This document shows, in pieces, positions 43,375 through 56,679 of a stretch of 64,000 nucleotides of DNA (positions are counted from its first letter, which is position 1; every line of letters starts with the position of its first letter). Source of the stretch: Adiantum capillus-veneris. Lineage: Eukaryota > Streptophyta > Polypodiopsida > Polypodiales > Pteridaceae. The notes beneath the pieces were generated by a model. That model saw only the letters and a list, made by a program, of their open reading frames with translations. It had not been told where the DNA came from and did no database searches. The DNA lies in contig CM043967.1 in assembly GCA_014529385.2 (NCBI GenBank), forward strand, positions 11,670,001 to 11,734,000, given 5' to 3'. A program made the translations under genes and the position numbers.

Positions 43375-44499
43375 TCAGAGGCAATCCACCAATGTGTCCA
43401 AGCGTGTTTGTCCAGGCCATTTATGAAAAACCGTATCCCACACCACCTTGTAGGCCTCCTTTTTCTCTAGGCAATCCCCCACTTTGTCAGATGCCTCCCG
43501 CTGAATCTCCTCAGAGGTCTTCTTTTTAAATTTTCCCCATCTAACACGATGGCAGCACTCTAGGCTTCTCTGACCATGCAACTCTATAAGATCCTTAACA
43601 ATCAAGTCCTCTTCACTACCCCAGGTGCCAAACACATCTCCTCCTCCGGTAACAAATTGCGTTCTATCCCCTGCCTTCAGGTACTTGTACAGCCATGGGG
43701 CAAGCTTATGTGTAAGGAATGGCCTTTGAGTTGTATCGTTAGGCGAGCCAAATGTTAGCACAATCCAGCAATTGCCAGAAAAAAAATATATACACTTGTA
43801 CAAACTATCATCAACCAGTAGCGTATTGTGTGGACCAAACTGACCATAACACTTGTTCCAGAAATCATTGAGGTGCTTGAAGAAAATGGGTTTTTTGCCC
43901 TTGATTTTGTGATTATGAAGCACATCACAGGAAGTCTGTGCAATGAACCCTGCTACGAGTCCTCGTAAACCTGGAAAGTAGTCACGGAAACACTTTGCAA
44001 CATTATGTTCCATGGCTGAGTTACAAATGAAGACATTGAAATGAGTTGCTGCCCACAATAAGAACTGCCTTGCATCGGGCCGCACAAGGAAGTATATCCT
44101 GTTTGGCCTCTCCTCCAGTACCTTGTCATATTGTAGATTCCATGTAGGGAAAAACATATCTTCTTCCAGATCCACTTTATGAATCAAAAGACCATTGATA
44201 TCCAAAATTAGAGCCCGAGGATCATTCTGCACACTTTCTGGGACAACATGATAATCCTCCTCAGCTAATGCAAGCATCCTGCTCGGATCATTGCAATTTG
44301 GCAAAGCCCATGAACATGAGCTGAATGCATACACATATGCCAACCTGATGTGGTACATCCTCTTGAGCACCATGTACCGTCTCCACCTTTTAAACGGGTG
44401 ATCTATCACGAGTTTTTTTGGCCTTGACTTGGGCTTCGTTTCTGACGGTGGACATACTACTAGCATCAACATCAATTCCTTATGAATTACTGCATACAC
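43375..44499 (-). CDS. FCP1/SCP-like HAD phosphatase family protein, motif I altered
   Basis: This is an uninterrupted 374-codon frame. Residues about 95-110 read RALILDINGLLIHK, the HAD motif I site; the usual DxDGT is DING here, so the second catalytic Asp is Asn. RPDARQFLLWAATHFNVFIC follows, then NSAMEHNVAKC (motif II region) and HNTLLVDDSLYK (motif III). The tail is Lys/Glu-rich. This layout is that of the NLI-interacting/SCP group, which in classical members dephosphorylates Ser in the RNA polymerase II CTD. As I recall, plants have many members with 'DLNG' in motif I, probably inactive or altered. The start Met is the first in frame, and upstream exons may exist. It is convergent with the DDE gene. 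Confidence 0.75.
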   Translation of the reverse strand: MYAVIHKELMLMLVVCPPSETKPKSRPKKLVIDHPFKRWRRYMVLKRMYHIRLAYVYAFSSCSWALPNCNDPSRMLALAEEDYHVVPESVQNDPRALILDINGLLIHKVDLEEDMFFPTWNLQYDKVLEERPNRIYFLVRPDARQFLLWAATHFNVFICNSAMEHNVAKCFRDYFPGLRGLVAGFIAQTSCDVLHNHKIKGKKPIFFKHLNDFWNKCYGQFGPHNTLLVDDSLYKCIYFFSGNCWIVLTFGSPNDTTQRPFLTHKLAPWLYKYLKAGDRTQFVTGGGDVFGTWGSEEDLIVKDLIELHGQRSLECCHRVRWGKFKKKTSEEIQREASDKVGDCLEKKEAYKVVWDTVFHKWPGQTRLDTLVDCL

Positions 44500-45111
44500 A
44501 AAACTGTCATGTGCGTCATTACTCTGGACATCTTGTTGGAGAGCCCTTGCTTATGTGCTCCCAGTCGAGTAACTAAGTTCTCAGCCACAACAGCCCAAGC
44601 TACCCGGTATTTGGACTTGTCGAGAGACAAGTCCACCCTCTGGCAATTTTCAAATGCAAATGCTTTGGCAAACCAGGCAGCGCACTCACCATTTATAGGT
44701 AAACCATCTGATACAACATCATGAATTTATCGTAAAGCTCTAATCGTATGGTTCGAAGCTTCACCTTCTACCCTTTGGTTCGTAGCACCATGAACACGGA
44801 CAACCAATCTTTCTCTATAACATCCATAAAGTGTGGGTTCTCAACCCCGTCCAGGCTAAGGTTGTAGACTTCATGGAAGTCTTGTCTTGACATGCAAAGT
44901 TTTATATGTTGGATTCTAGTAAATGGAGGTGGGTTCCACTTGAAATCTACATATAAAACGAGTTTTATAATTAAATGACCCATCAAAATAACATCTTTAA
45001 TCATCATTTCACCACAAGAAGTAACTAATAACATATAAAATCTCCTAAGAGGAAGCATTTTTGCACCAATAACAAATCCTAAAGCTGAAACAAGACTCTC
45101 TCTCTGTGTAG

Positions 45112-45112
<1 letters not shown>

Positions 45113-45144
<32 letters not shown>
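45113..45144. repeat. (GT)n microsatellite
   Basis: A run of about 16 GT units. Confidence 0.97.
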
Positions 45145-45146
<2 letters not shown>

Positions 45147-45356
45147 CATATCTATGTCCATGGATATGCATCATGGAACAAAATGAAACTGAAAAAGAAA
45201 CATACAATGGTCACGGTTGGGTGGTGAAGCTATCGAGACATGAAGCACCTTGTAATGGTGACAGGAAAAAAAGCAAGCAAAACATGTCCAACCAAAGGTG
45301 GCAAGCTTGAGACTAAGCTACCCTGTTTCAAACATGCAATACTTTCAGTTGTGCAT

Positions 45357-45362
45357 GTGTGT

Positions 45363-45417
<55 letters not shown>
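45357..45417. repeat. (GT)n microsatellite, longer
   Basis: About 30 GT units with one TATG interruption, followed by an AGAGAGAGAG segment. Confidence 0.97.
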
Positions 45418-45418
<1 letters not shown>

Positions 45419-46904
45419 CATAGAAAGAGAGAGAGGGATGGCAGATATTGACCACCCTGCCTCAGAGAGCGAGAGAGAACCTGAGAGGCATGTTGCCCTA
45501 CTGCTGATGTGTGCCATGTTGTTGTTGCATGCCCTGCTGCTATTGCTTCTTGCTTGAGAAAAAGAGAAGCTACATGAATGCACTCAGTGTGCTCAACACA
45601 CACTCAAGTACGAGCTTCTGGGACCTCTCTCGCACATACGAGCTTTGGTGTTTTTTTTGAGTATTTTTTGAATCCAAAAATTAAAAGGCACTAGCAGCTA
45701 ATGACATAGTTATTAAGTGGCTATTAAAAAAGAGCTTTCAATCCATAAAAGTGTACCACCCATTCATGCTTCCACCCGTGGCTATTTGTCAGCTGGGCCA
45801 AGGGTGCCACATGGATACCCATGTTTTCCAAGACGTTTCTTGTGGTCAATTGGAACTGCTCCTCTGTTGGAAATTTGGCTTCTCCTAATTTTGCTTTGTT
45901 GAATATATCTTTGATCAATTGACCCCCTGAAGTGAACCATGTGTTGTGGAAAAATGTGTCAGAAAGGAGATGTTTGTCCCCTCCATCCTCCACAAATCCC
46001 ATGTCCGTCTCACAAAAAATTGCAATTGCAGCTAGGTAGTAGTCTTTTTGTATATTTAGCTCATGCATAGGGAGATTGTAGTGAACATTTTCAGCCATAG
46101 AAAAGTTGGGAGCGCAATTAGGAGGAAAAGACCCTTCCTCATTTGGGATTTCTTGCTTGCTTCCAAGTGTTGCATTCGCAAGAGAAGCAAGAGTTAAGTC
46201 CAAATCAAATGTCTCCTTCAATACCTTTATCCACTCTTATTCTGGGTCAAACTGTAACTCCACATCCTCTACCTCTTCCTCCGGCGCCAGTGGGAAATTA
46301 CCAAAAATTGACGACTAGGAAGTCTCTAACTCACCATATGGCAACAGGTACAAGTAACACACAAATCCGTGGTTGGATTCCACTACGTGGCACCTTTAAG
46401 AGTTCCTAAGACATATGTCTTTGACAAGCAATGCATAAGAGGGACACTTTTCTAGACAATGATTCAACCTTCTTGCAGCACGCTTCTCAGGGTCAAGATC
46501 GGTTGGTGCACAAATCACATGCCATCAATTGTCAGGAACTATCACAAATGACTACTTTATACTGTTGCAAATGCGTTTGTAGGTACTCAATTGAAAAATC
46601 AATGATTTGTTGGATACAAAACTCTACATTAAACATTTTGGATAGCTCTCGTGCACGATGATGAGCACGGGTACTATATAGGAGTGTGTAATTTTTTACT
46701 CCACATGTATCCTCCCCTACATCGTCCATCTCTAGGACTATGTTCTACATGTCTGAAAGAAAGAACAAGACAAAGATACTATTACCTATTGAATGGTATT
46801 TGGGGCAAGAACTAAGGGAATATGGAGCCTAAGGATTCCCTAAAGGTCTTTATTTTCTTACATTAGAAAATTTTGGAGGTTTTTTGAAGGGTCTTTTAGT
46901 AAAG

Positions 46905-47878
46905 TGTTGGGGGTCCCATTGTTGCATAGCTCCAATGACCAACAAAATTATCAATGACCATTGTTGCATATCTCCAATGACCAACAAAATTATCAATCCG
47001 AAGGGATGAGCTGCCCGAGTAGGGAATGGAAACACTCACACGATTAGTGAGCTAATCATGGCAACACGAATGGTTAACTCTATGAGGTGAGCTTCTCAGC
47101 CTATGGAGGAGCTACGCCACAATGAAGGACATTCTCCACATCCACTTATCTTCACCTCTAATCAACCCAATCACACACACAACAATTGCAAGATGCACAC
47201 AACACTAATCCTATCATGCAACACACTAATCGCAAGCACACACACACACACATAGATCTATCGAGCACCACACTCCAATCAAACCTACATGCACACACAA
47301 GCAAAAGAGGGCAATCACACAAGATTAGAGAGGGATTAACCACTAATTTACTATGATCTAGCTAATTCAAGCACCATAGTCAATCATACGAAGCATGAGA
47401 GAGGCATAGTGAAAGAGAATGAATCATTGATTAGTGTTAATCAAATCTGATGAGCAAGGATAAGCTCAAGGACTCCATAGCCACACACCTCAAGAGCTCT
47501 CACCAAAGAGTGCTCTCAACAAATGAGCTTGAGAACCCTAATTTCCTTTACACACTGCCTTATGTACTTAGGATAAAATATGCAATGTCCGGGCGCCCAA
47601 GTCCTTTAGGGCTCCACCACTTACTGAATCTGCTACCTAGACACACTAACTGACCTGTTCTTTACAGCTTAGAACTCCCATTGAGCCCGTATCACATTAA
47701 AATATTACAATGGCTTGAAATAAATCGAGAATTTATAATACATGACCATTTTGGAAAAACGTGAAAAATGTGTAAATCCAATCTTTATAGCTTTTGAGTC
47801 ATGTTGCTCTTCAATGTGCATCCATACATCTTTGGTCTTTAGCAGCTTTTGTTAACTGACGTTGACTCAGTTAACATT
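46905..47878 (-). repeat. 3' LTR of retroelement 2
   Basis: 974 bp. It is longer than its partner mainly because an approximately 41-bp segment (TTGTTGCATAGCTCCAATGA, then CCAACAAAATTATCAAT) is duplicated in tandem near 46918-46996. Confidence 0.93.
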
Positions 47879-47892
47879 CCCTCCTTCCGATT
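47879..47892 (-). other. polypurine tract of retroelement 2
   Basis: On the minus strand CGGAAGGAGGGAA immediately precedes the TGTTAACTG start of the 3' LTR. Confidence 0.65.
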
Positions 47893-49630
47893 TTAGTGCT
47901 CATCCTCGGGCACTGTTGAAAAGTGACCGTGGAGGCTGTGGAAGGTTTTTGATTGGTTGTTGATGGGCTGATTGTCTTCATTTGTTGTTGAATTTGTTGA
48001 TGAGGTTCAATTTGTTGCAGCATCTTCATTGGTCCAAATAGGTCTGATGTGAGAGATGATGTTGCATTTGTCCGTTGTAATCGCATAATGATGAGGCCTC
48101 TGTTTATTTATGAAAAGTATGTACAAGGGAAGTAGAATGATGAGGTTCTAAATTAGGGTCTAATACCTTGATGAGCAAAGAGAAAAAACCCAGCGGGAAA
48201 AAGGTGCCTTTGGGATACGTGCATTATTGGGGTACTTATTAGCATGGGAAATATTAATAAAGTACTCCAGGGTTTATTTGTTGATAGATATGGAATTAAA
48301 AAGCAGCAAATATGAGAGGGTAGCATGATGGAACATTGGTTTTCCTGTTGTAGTCCACTCAAGGCGCATAGGTGGAAGCAAAAAAGAGTGTCTAATGCAT
48401 ATGTCCAATGGTGAGACATCCTATTTATGCATACACAAAAATGCATGGAAAACAATATGTTATGCAAGAAATATTTTGAGGGGTTCTTCAAAAAGATGGT
48501 GTAGCTATAAAATCATATGTCATTGCTTTACAGGTTGGCACCCCTTAAAGAATGGTTTTTGTTGATGAGGATATGTGCTCTCATCTTATTGTGCATGGTG
48601 CATGAGTGTTGGATTCTATGACACTCCAGTAATTGTAAGTTAATAGACTCTTATGCTCATCTCATCCAGCATGCATGACAGATATAGATATGTTCAACTC
48701 TTCCAACTTGAGCGTAAGCCTAATAAATATGACTCTTAGCACATAGTTTAATATGACTTGAAGCTTTGGGACTAATTCTTTGCTCATTTTATGGCTCAGC
48801 AACCCGACTCTGACTATGCCAAAGAGTGTTTTTTGCACCCCGGCGACTTGACTTTTTACATTCTTGTGCTTACTAAAAACATTTCTTTAGGTAAAAGTAA
48901 GCTTGAATCCTCAAAAAGAGGATTAGTGAAGGACTAAGTTGCCATTGAAGGTTTCTTTTGCCATACCTGTTTCATTATCTTTGAATCTGCATTCACGTTG
49001 GTTGGGTGGTCCCTCTACGACTGTGAAGACTCCATTATCTGCTTGATCCTCCAATTAGGCCTGTTGAGTCTTTGATGTTGTTGAAGGCCTCTGTTCACTG
49101 TCGGCATTTGTCTTTTGACTAGCAGCATTGGAAGACTTAGTAATCTAAATCTCTTGATGACCTTTGTAACTCCTTTGTTGACTTTGCTTCGTTCTAGGCC
49201 TTGTTGAGTTCTTGAGATCTTCAAGCAGGTATCGTGTAGTTGCTGATGCTTGTGGTTGATTGGTAGACAAATCTTTGTATACCCTGTGTAGAATCCTTGT
49301 CTAAGAGGAAGATTCTTTGAGATCCATCTTTGTTCTGTATCCTCTTGTGAGCTGTGGTAGACTTTAGCATCTTTCAATGTTGTTCTGTTGTATACCTGCT
49401 TCTTATGTATTCTAGGATATTGTCAAGGTTGATACCTTGTCGGCCTTATTTCTTGGGAGGGACTTGATGTTACTTCATATGCCCTTACCTAAGGTTTTGG
49501 TACCCATATCTGTCTGTTACCCCATAGTACTCCTGTTCCTTTAAGGTCCATTGTGATGCTATCCATCCCATGTGTTTGTCTTTTTGTGTTGATTTCCTAT
49601 CTTTAATCCAAACCAAATCATTGACTTTGA

Positions 49631-50815
49631 CTAAACTGCTCTAAACAAACACTTGCTTGACTTTCCTTTGCTTTCTTGAGTACTTTGGTTGATATACCTT
49701 TGCTTTTCTGGGTGTCCCCTAAAGGTTTTCGTTGGGTCATCAATTGACTTGAAATTTTGAAATCCTGACTTGCTTGAAGAAGCTGATCCATGAGGGTTCT
49801 TTGATGTAGAGGCATATGCTATCACACCTTCTTTGCTAATCAGTGGAAGGTCCACTTTAGCTTTACCTTTGTCTACAAGATTTGTATTTGATTCTTGTGA
49901 CTTTTGCAACTCTAAATCTAGCATTACCAGTACTTGTAAATGTTGTTGGCTACCTCTTGGAAAAGAGAGTATTAGCATTGTATCTTCTTTGTAGGCCTTG
50001 TGTTGGTCTAGCCACTGATGTCTAAGTATTACATCTGCAAGCATTTCCTTTGAAGGCTTCACCTGAAATTTTACGTGTTCTTCATAATTTTGGATGCAAA
50101 GGGTAGCAACCATTTCTTTTTGACCTGTATGAAAACCTAGCATTGTTTTGCTATCATGTTTGCACAGAGTAATCTCTAGAATGCTCTGAATGTGGTATGC
50201 AACCATATTGCAATTTTCTTCTTTATCCAGTAGAGCATTGCATCTGACACTTGCTCCTTTTGTATTGTTGAGGACTACAGCTATTCTCATTGTTGGCTCT
50301 ATTGAAGATCTTTGTCCTACTTTTTCCATGGTCTCATCTTGATCTAACTATGTCTCTATGGAGGGTGACTTGAGACTTTGTGTTCCACTCTGACTTACAT
50401 TGGCTGATTTGACTGGCAATGAGTGATTCATCTTTGGACTTCCTATTTCTTCCTGGTTGTTTGCAACCCTGTTCTTCTTTACTTCTAACTTTGGTGGCAT
50501 TCTTTGCTCAATATCTATCATGGTTGCTCTTTGTTCTGTTTTATCTGCACTGCTTATTGCCTGATTTGCTTTAAGCTCCTCTGAAGTTCTGTTCAATGGA
50601 GACGAATCCTCTTCAATAAGATCTGCTTTGATAGAAGTCTCCATTTTAACTATGCTTGAGGACCTTGTGCTGTCGTTCGTGGGTGACCACTCTTGGTCTT
50701 CATTCTTTGTTGTCTGTGATGACTGCATCCTACTTACATTCTCTATCTCTAACATCTTCTGGGCCATTGGCATTCCCATTATGATGTCGTATGGCATATC
50801 CTTTGTTGTGATCAC
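49631..50815 (-). pseudogene. retropepsin-like region of retroelement 2
   Basis: Two consecutive minus-strand frames in the same phase (50815-50348 and 50329-49631) are separated by stop codons. The second has RCNALLDKEENCNMV where an aspartic protease would have a LLDSGA-type active site, followed about 70 residues later by ADVILRHQWLDQHKA, which resembles the ILG..WL..H.A segment. The catalytic DSG/DTG is therefore replaced by DKE. The first frame also has YDIIMGMPMAQK, a similar flap-side motif. The call is by pattern, and function looks lost. Confidence 0.5.
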
Positions 50816-52208
50816 GTGGAATTGAGCTATGATGATCTATGAACTTACTTCAATGGTAGTGGAGATGATTCCCCAACATTCTGCTCGTTTGTTTCCTGAT
50901 ATGGTCACAAATTCAAGAGCATCTTCCAGCTGTGGTTGGCCACATCTTTTCCAAGTGCAAAAATACATGAGGTTCTTGTCTAATTGAAAATCTAGCGTTA
51001 CTTCTCTTGACATCTTTTCTTTGTTTTCACCAACAATGTTGCACTTGATCGTCTCAGGATTTGTGTCTGAATTGACTTCTTTTGCTCTGGCAGCATCCTT
51101 TGGTTGATCTTTATCTGCATTTTCATTGCTTTGATCACATGCTTACATTGATGTCGACTCCATTGGCTGTAATATTGTACTTTTTGCTTGCAATTGTTGA
51201 GCATTGTTTTCCTGCATTTGAGTAACATTTGACCCCAAAAGATCCATTGTACTTTCTGGTAGAATTTGTCTCTTTGAAGGAGATTTTGGTGGTGACCTTT
51301 GTGTATCTTTCTGAACTTTAGCTCCCATTGACTTTGACTTTTCTATCACCTGTTCTGGCAGCTTGAGGCTTTGCATCATCTTTAGATAGTCTTTGACTTC
51401 AGTAGGGCCATCCATACGGGTTTGTACAAGGTCATGATCTTGCTGATATTCGTTACCATGTGCATCTTGATATGCATATGTGAGCTTGGTCACATGTAAT
51501 TGTTTGAACACTATGGGCTTTGTCGGCTTTTGAATTTGATTTGTGGAGATCGGCTGAAACTTTTGCCCCTAATGATCTTCATAGAGGCATTTTTCCAACA
51601 ACCATATGATCTTTCAAAGTTTTTTGCTTTGAAGAGGTCTGTTGGCTAGAGGATCTAGGGCTTCTATCTGGTGTAGCATTTCTTGGTACATAAGCTGAGT
51701 TTGATGGATTTACAGCTCCCCCCTTCCTAGGGTGATCACTATAGCCTGCTTCATTTTAAGAGTTCAAAATTGTTTGGCTCTGGTTTAGTCTCACCTTCTG
51801 GAACTGTGAAGGGGCACTTTGGGTAGCATGGTTGACATTTGGTATCTTCAAACTTTCTGCATGGTTTCCTATGTATCTTCGTGAAACATGACAAGTTATT
51901 CCCCAAGTCAAGATGTAGATAGCATTATCTTTGCCTTGATATTGTCTATCCAATGAGTCTCCTATGATATGAGCTTCTGTGATTTCGGGACCCAAGGCAT
52001 CATAGATGCTAGAATCTCATCTATATGTACGACTTTTTTCATCAAAGTATATGTTCGTTTGGTCACAATGTCGAAGCTTTATTTTCAATGAAGGAGTGTT
52101 TGGCTCTAAACAGATTTCTAGGTTCACTCGGGTAATATCCTTCAGCTCTAGAGAGGATTGGCTATAATAGATTCTTTCCTCTGAAAATGGACCATCCTTT
52201 CTGATCTA

Positions 52209-52946
52209 TCATTGGACGCACATCTGTGAGCTGGTATGTGGGTCGTTCAAACACTGGTTGATTCTTTTGTACAATTTTCCTTTTTGGTCTATATAGTGTG
52301 CGTATGAATTATGGGTACCATACAATGCTAACATCATTATGTTTGATGTGTCCCTTAGACTCGTAAATGATTGCACGCTTGTCGTTGTGGATGCAGAATC
52401 ATTTGCAAACCTAACAATCTTTTCAACCATCGGTGATATCTCAATATCTTGACCAAATTCATGCAAGAATTTGTTGTTCAAAGAATCAATTTTAAGCTTT
52501 TCAGGTGCCCATGCATCTTTATGCTGAGTTTGAACTTGCAGTGCTTTTACTGATGCTTCTAACAGTAATCCGAAATCATTTGATTGCATTAAATGTGACC
52601 AATTAGATGCACTTACATCGAGATTCGCATTTCTAATTTTCTCTGTACCTTGCTTGGCAGTTGATGTATCCCTGTTATCTGGATTTCTTGGACAATCTTC
52701 AAAAAAATGTCCACCTTTTCGTCCACAATGTGAGCAATACGCCATGTCTGGTGGTATTTCATTTGGTTCTGTCACGTCAAGCTCTTGCAAAGGAGTTTCT
52801 GCTTCTGTGCTTGCCAAGTTATCAACATCTTCTTTTAGAACACTAAGCATCAAGTTGTAGACCTCTCCATCTTGACCTTTGTACCATCTTTGGCTTGGTT
52901 CTCCAATTAGACTGGCTTCAATTGGTGGATCTGTTGGATCTTGCAA
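52209..52946 (-). CDS. gag C-terminal region of retroelement 2, with a zinc knuckle
   Basis: 245 codons. It contains YCSHCGRKGGHFFEDCP, a CCHC knuckle with C-x2-C-x5-H-x4-C spacing, one residue longer than standard between the second Cys and His. Nearby segments are QRWYKGQDGEVYNLML and acidic or Gln-rich sequence. Further minus-strand frames at 51995-51756 (same phase) and 51511-51143 (another phase) look like its continuation, broken by stops and a frameshift. Gag would package the element RNA. Confidence 0.6.
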   Translation of the reverse strand: MQDPTDPPIEASLIGEPSQRWYKGQDGEVYNLMLSVLKEDVDNLASTEAETPLQELDVTEPNEIPPDMAYCSHCGRKGGHFFEDCPRNPDNRDTSTAKQGTEKIRNANLDVSASNWSHLMQSNDFGLLLEASVKALQVQTQHKDAWAPEKLKIDSLNNKFLHEFGQDIEISPMVEKIVRFANDSASTTTSVQSFTSLRDTSNIMMLALYGTHNSYAHYIDQKGKLYKRINQCLNDPHTSSQMCVQ

Positions 52947-54496
52947 TTCTGGTTCTTGATTATAGATCTAACCATTGTAATCCATGTACAATGACCGTGA
53001 TTGCATATGCACTAATCGGATGCTTTGTTGGCTTGTGCAGATTTCTGGATAGACACTTGGGTTGATCTTTTGCACTTCTATATGCACTTCATCTTTGAGC
53101 TTGCAATACCTGGCTCCATTGAAGTCTGTGAACATCTAGGAGTTTTCTGAATCTGGCTTCACCCTGATCAATAGGATCTTGGCTCATGTCCTGCTTTTAT
53201 TGCTCATAAGATATTTATGGCCTTTTGTATCTGTGTACAAAAATGTATCCCCATCATAGCCATATAGCTGCGAAATCTGCTCTGTTGCACTTGTGCACGC
53301 TGCTACTAGCTTGCTCTGCTATACTTGAATTCTCGGCTCGATTTGAGTCCATATTGGCTCAATCTGTAAAAAATGTCTCCTAGTAGTTTTGGGTATTGAT
53401 TAGCAGAATTTATGTTGCTTGTACTAGCATAATCTGCAATCACATGTGATTTGTGCCTGTTCATCCAATTGAAAGCTAATTTCTAGCACAATTACTTGTA
53501 CTAGTCAATTTCAATTTCTAGCATGCAAAATTTTTAAAATTTATCTGTCCCTCAACGGCTTCGAGTTGGTTGATTTCAGCTTATTCCGGCTATCTTTGGT
53601 TCGCTTTTGTGGTGTTCTTCTCGGCTTTGCTTTTCCTATATCTGACTTTCACTGTTTGGTCGATTTTTCATGGCTGTTGCTCTTGATTTTTGCTCGCTTT
53701 TGCTCGGTGTAATTTCTCAACAGTGTGTTTTTCTCGGTGTTGTTTTTGCTTTTTGGCCTCGTTCTGGCTTTTTGTGACTCTTTCTGGCACTTTGTGCGAC
53801 TTTCTTTTTTATTTTATTACTTTTTTGTGAAATTTTGAATTTTCTAAAATTTTTGGTCTTTTTATGATTTTTACAATTTTTTGGAAAAGTTTTGATTTTT
53901 TATAAATTTTTGTGAATTTGTGAATTTTTTAAATTTTTTCATGAATTTTAGAACTTTTTGTGATTTATTGTGTTTTTTTGGATCAGTCAATGATTTTTTA
54001 TGATTTTTTGTGACTTTTTATGAATTTTCTATGATTTTTTGGTAGATTATCTGTGTATTTTTAATTTTTTAATGATTTTCTATAAGTCTTTTTCTATTTT
54101 TCTGTGAGTTTTTTAGGTTTTTCTATTTTTTATGATTTTTTTAGAATTTTTATTGAGGTTTTAAAATTTTTGTGAATTATTAATGAGTTTTCTATTTTTT
54201 GTGATTTTTAAAACCCTTTGTGATTTTTTATTGATTTTGATTTTTGATTTTTTAATTGTTTTTAATTTTTTTAAATATATTTTAAATATTTAACAAATAC
54301 TTACCTGGTTGATGTATCGTGGCGTGTTGACCAATGCTGACGGTGCGCTTTGGTTGTCGGTCGTGCTGCCTGCGGGGCTGGCGCGCACTGTAGAGAAGAA
54401 AGAGAGAGAAGGACAGTGTGGGGCAGCAGTGTGAGAGAGCGCAAGTTATGGGCGCTAACAGCGTTGACAACCTGACGTGGCAAGGTGTGCGCGTGC

Positions 54497-54578
<82 letters not shown>

Positions 54579-54606
54579 GTTAAGGCAGCAGGTGCGCGAT
54601 GATTGC

Positions 54607-54649
<43 letters not shown>

Positions 54650-56679
54650 AAGGTAGCAGGTGCGCGATGATTGCGGGGTAGAGAGAGAGGGTACGATGGT
54701 GCAGGGTGTGTGGTCGCGTGCAGGCTGGGGCTAACAATAGAGGAGGGGAGACTGGAGGGGGGTTGTGTGTGTGTGTGTGTGTGTGTTAATAAGAAAAGGG
54801 AGAGAAAAGGGGGGGTGCACGCCAGAGAGAGAGGGAGGTAGCGGGCGAGTGAGAAGAGAGAGGGGGAGTTAGTGAGAGAGAGAGGAGGAGCTAGTTAATA
54901 ATCGTTAGTTGGGACTTGGGAGGGGGAGGAGAGAGAGTGAGGGGGTTAGTAAGAGAATGCAAATAATCGGGCTTTTGGCAAGGGGAGGAGAGAGTAAGAG
55001 AAGAGAGAGAGTGAGGGTGTGGGTGTGTTCACCCGGAGCGGGAAAAAAGAAGAAGAGAATTTTAATGTCACCAAAAATCATCCTAGCAGACCGTATAGGT
55101 CTAGTCAACGAAGATATTTTTTTTTGCGCCGCAAGGCACGGACCTTGCAACTCAAACCGGTCGTTTTATCATTATTATTTTTTTTAAACAAAAATTTTCC
55201 AAACATCCACAAATGCCAAAAATAGGCTGAAAATTAGCCGAAACTCAAAAAATCACCAGAAAATCTCAAAAATTGCCAGATAAATCCAAAAAATTCCCAA
55301 AAATTTCTAGAAACCTTACAAAATCATCGTCATTCACAGCCGATCATTTTCGACATGCAAAAGCACACCAAAAATAGCAATTTTTATCAAAAAAGCCAAA
55401 TTCGACAAAATCGTCAACCCGGTCCCCAGCAATAGTAAAAAGCTCAAAAGTTGGTGAATGAAGGCATAGTTGCGCTCAATATCAAGGCAAAAACACACAT
55501 TCAAAACAGCTCGTAAAGATCGCAAAATATCAAATTTTTATGGAATTAAGAAGTATTAATGCAAAAATTAGTAAAAAATTACCAAAAATTTGCAAAAATT
55601 ATCTGAAAAGTACTCAAAAAAATTATAAACATTCTCCACACATAGGGGAATATTTCAGCCAAATAAAATCACAAAATCCTCATCAATTCAATTGCCAAAC
55701 AATTTTATCAATAAAATCAAGACTAGGCAATTTAACCGGCAAAATTACCGACAAAATTAGGTCAAAATTTGACGCAATTGAAGTGTGTAAATCCTTGTTT
55801 TGAGCTCAAAAACGCACCAATTAACCATTACACACATCAAATATGCAATCAAAAAATGAATCAATCATGCAAATTAAACACTTTTTAGGCACACACACTA
55901 ATAAAATTGGCAGTTTTTACCAGTCTTTAGGTGTGCACACAAAAGGGTAAATTTTGTCGAAATTGCAATGTGATTTCACAAATCATTAATTGGGCATGAC
56001 CACAACAGAAATCAATCATCACAATTGAAAAATCATTAAACACACATTGATTTTTAGGTGCACAAATATGAGCAAAATAGTGCACACACACTTGATTTTA
56101 GCGCACACACTTGCAATTGACCATCCAAGCATGCAGTTAACTCAATTAGGCACACAATTAGCAACACGCATTCACCAATTAGCAATTGAAACTTGTCAAA
56201 TTCATGCACCGCCAAATCTTAAAGATTTCGACATTACGACGGCATAAAATCAAACAATCGAAATATTTTCAATCCAACATAGCATCGACATTGCATTGCA
56301 TCAACATAGCATCAACATTACATTGCATCATGGTGGGATCTTTACACAATTTTACACATCCTTAGATTCTAGGGAGGTTGAATACCACCTTGATTACCTT
56401 TCCATTGAAGATCAATTGAATGGTTGAATGCTCCAATCCTTCATAGCAAATTAGTAAGTTAGCAAAAATTAGTGAAATTAGCAAGAGCTTAGTGTGAAAT
56501 TAGAGTGTGTAAACACACAATTGGCAAGATACAATGAACAATTAGAGAATTATAGACACATTGCTTCATGCACACACATCCAAAATCCACAAAAACATAA
56601 ACACACAAGTGAAATTAATAGTGAAATCAGTGAGGAAACACATTCGATTATGCCACAATTACACTAGCGTAGGCCATCG
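52947..56679 (-). other. gene-free leader of retroelement 2
   Basis: Between the primer site and gag there is no supported ORF. From about 53770 to 54290 the plus strand is extremely T-rich with recurring TTTTTTGTGATTTT. (GA)n tracts lie at 54499-54575 and 54610-54648 and a (TG)n at 54765-54786. 55180-56300 is A-rich on the plus strand. Confidence 0.7.
54499..54648. repeat. two (GA)n tracts separated by a duplicated flank
   Basis: GA runs at 54499-54575 and 54610-54648. Each is followed by GTTAAGG(C/T)AGCAGGTGCGC and ATGATTGCGGG, so the tract and flank were duplicated together. Confidence 0.95.

Larger units (their letters stand above)
44769..46221 (-). other. unassigned stretch with two unrecognised minus-strand ORFs
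   Basis: ORFs at 44769-45058 (SRQDFHEVYNLSLDGVENPH) and 45724-46221 (166 codons; HNTWFTSGGQLIKDIFNKAK) are in the orientation of the HAD gene and could be upstream exons or another relic. They have a protein-like composition but no domain I recognise. Two (GT)n tracts lie between them. The rest, to 46904, shows nothing else supported. Confidence 0.3.

Noticed and set aside
54418-54651. Open frame of Arg-Glu repeats
   Set aside because: It is simply the translation of a (GA)n tract. The same applies to frames over the tracts at 20843, 45357, 62508 and 63072.
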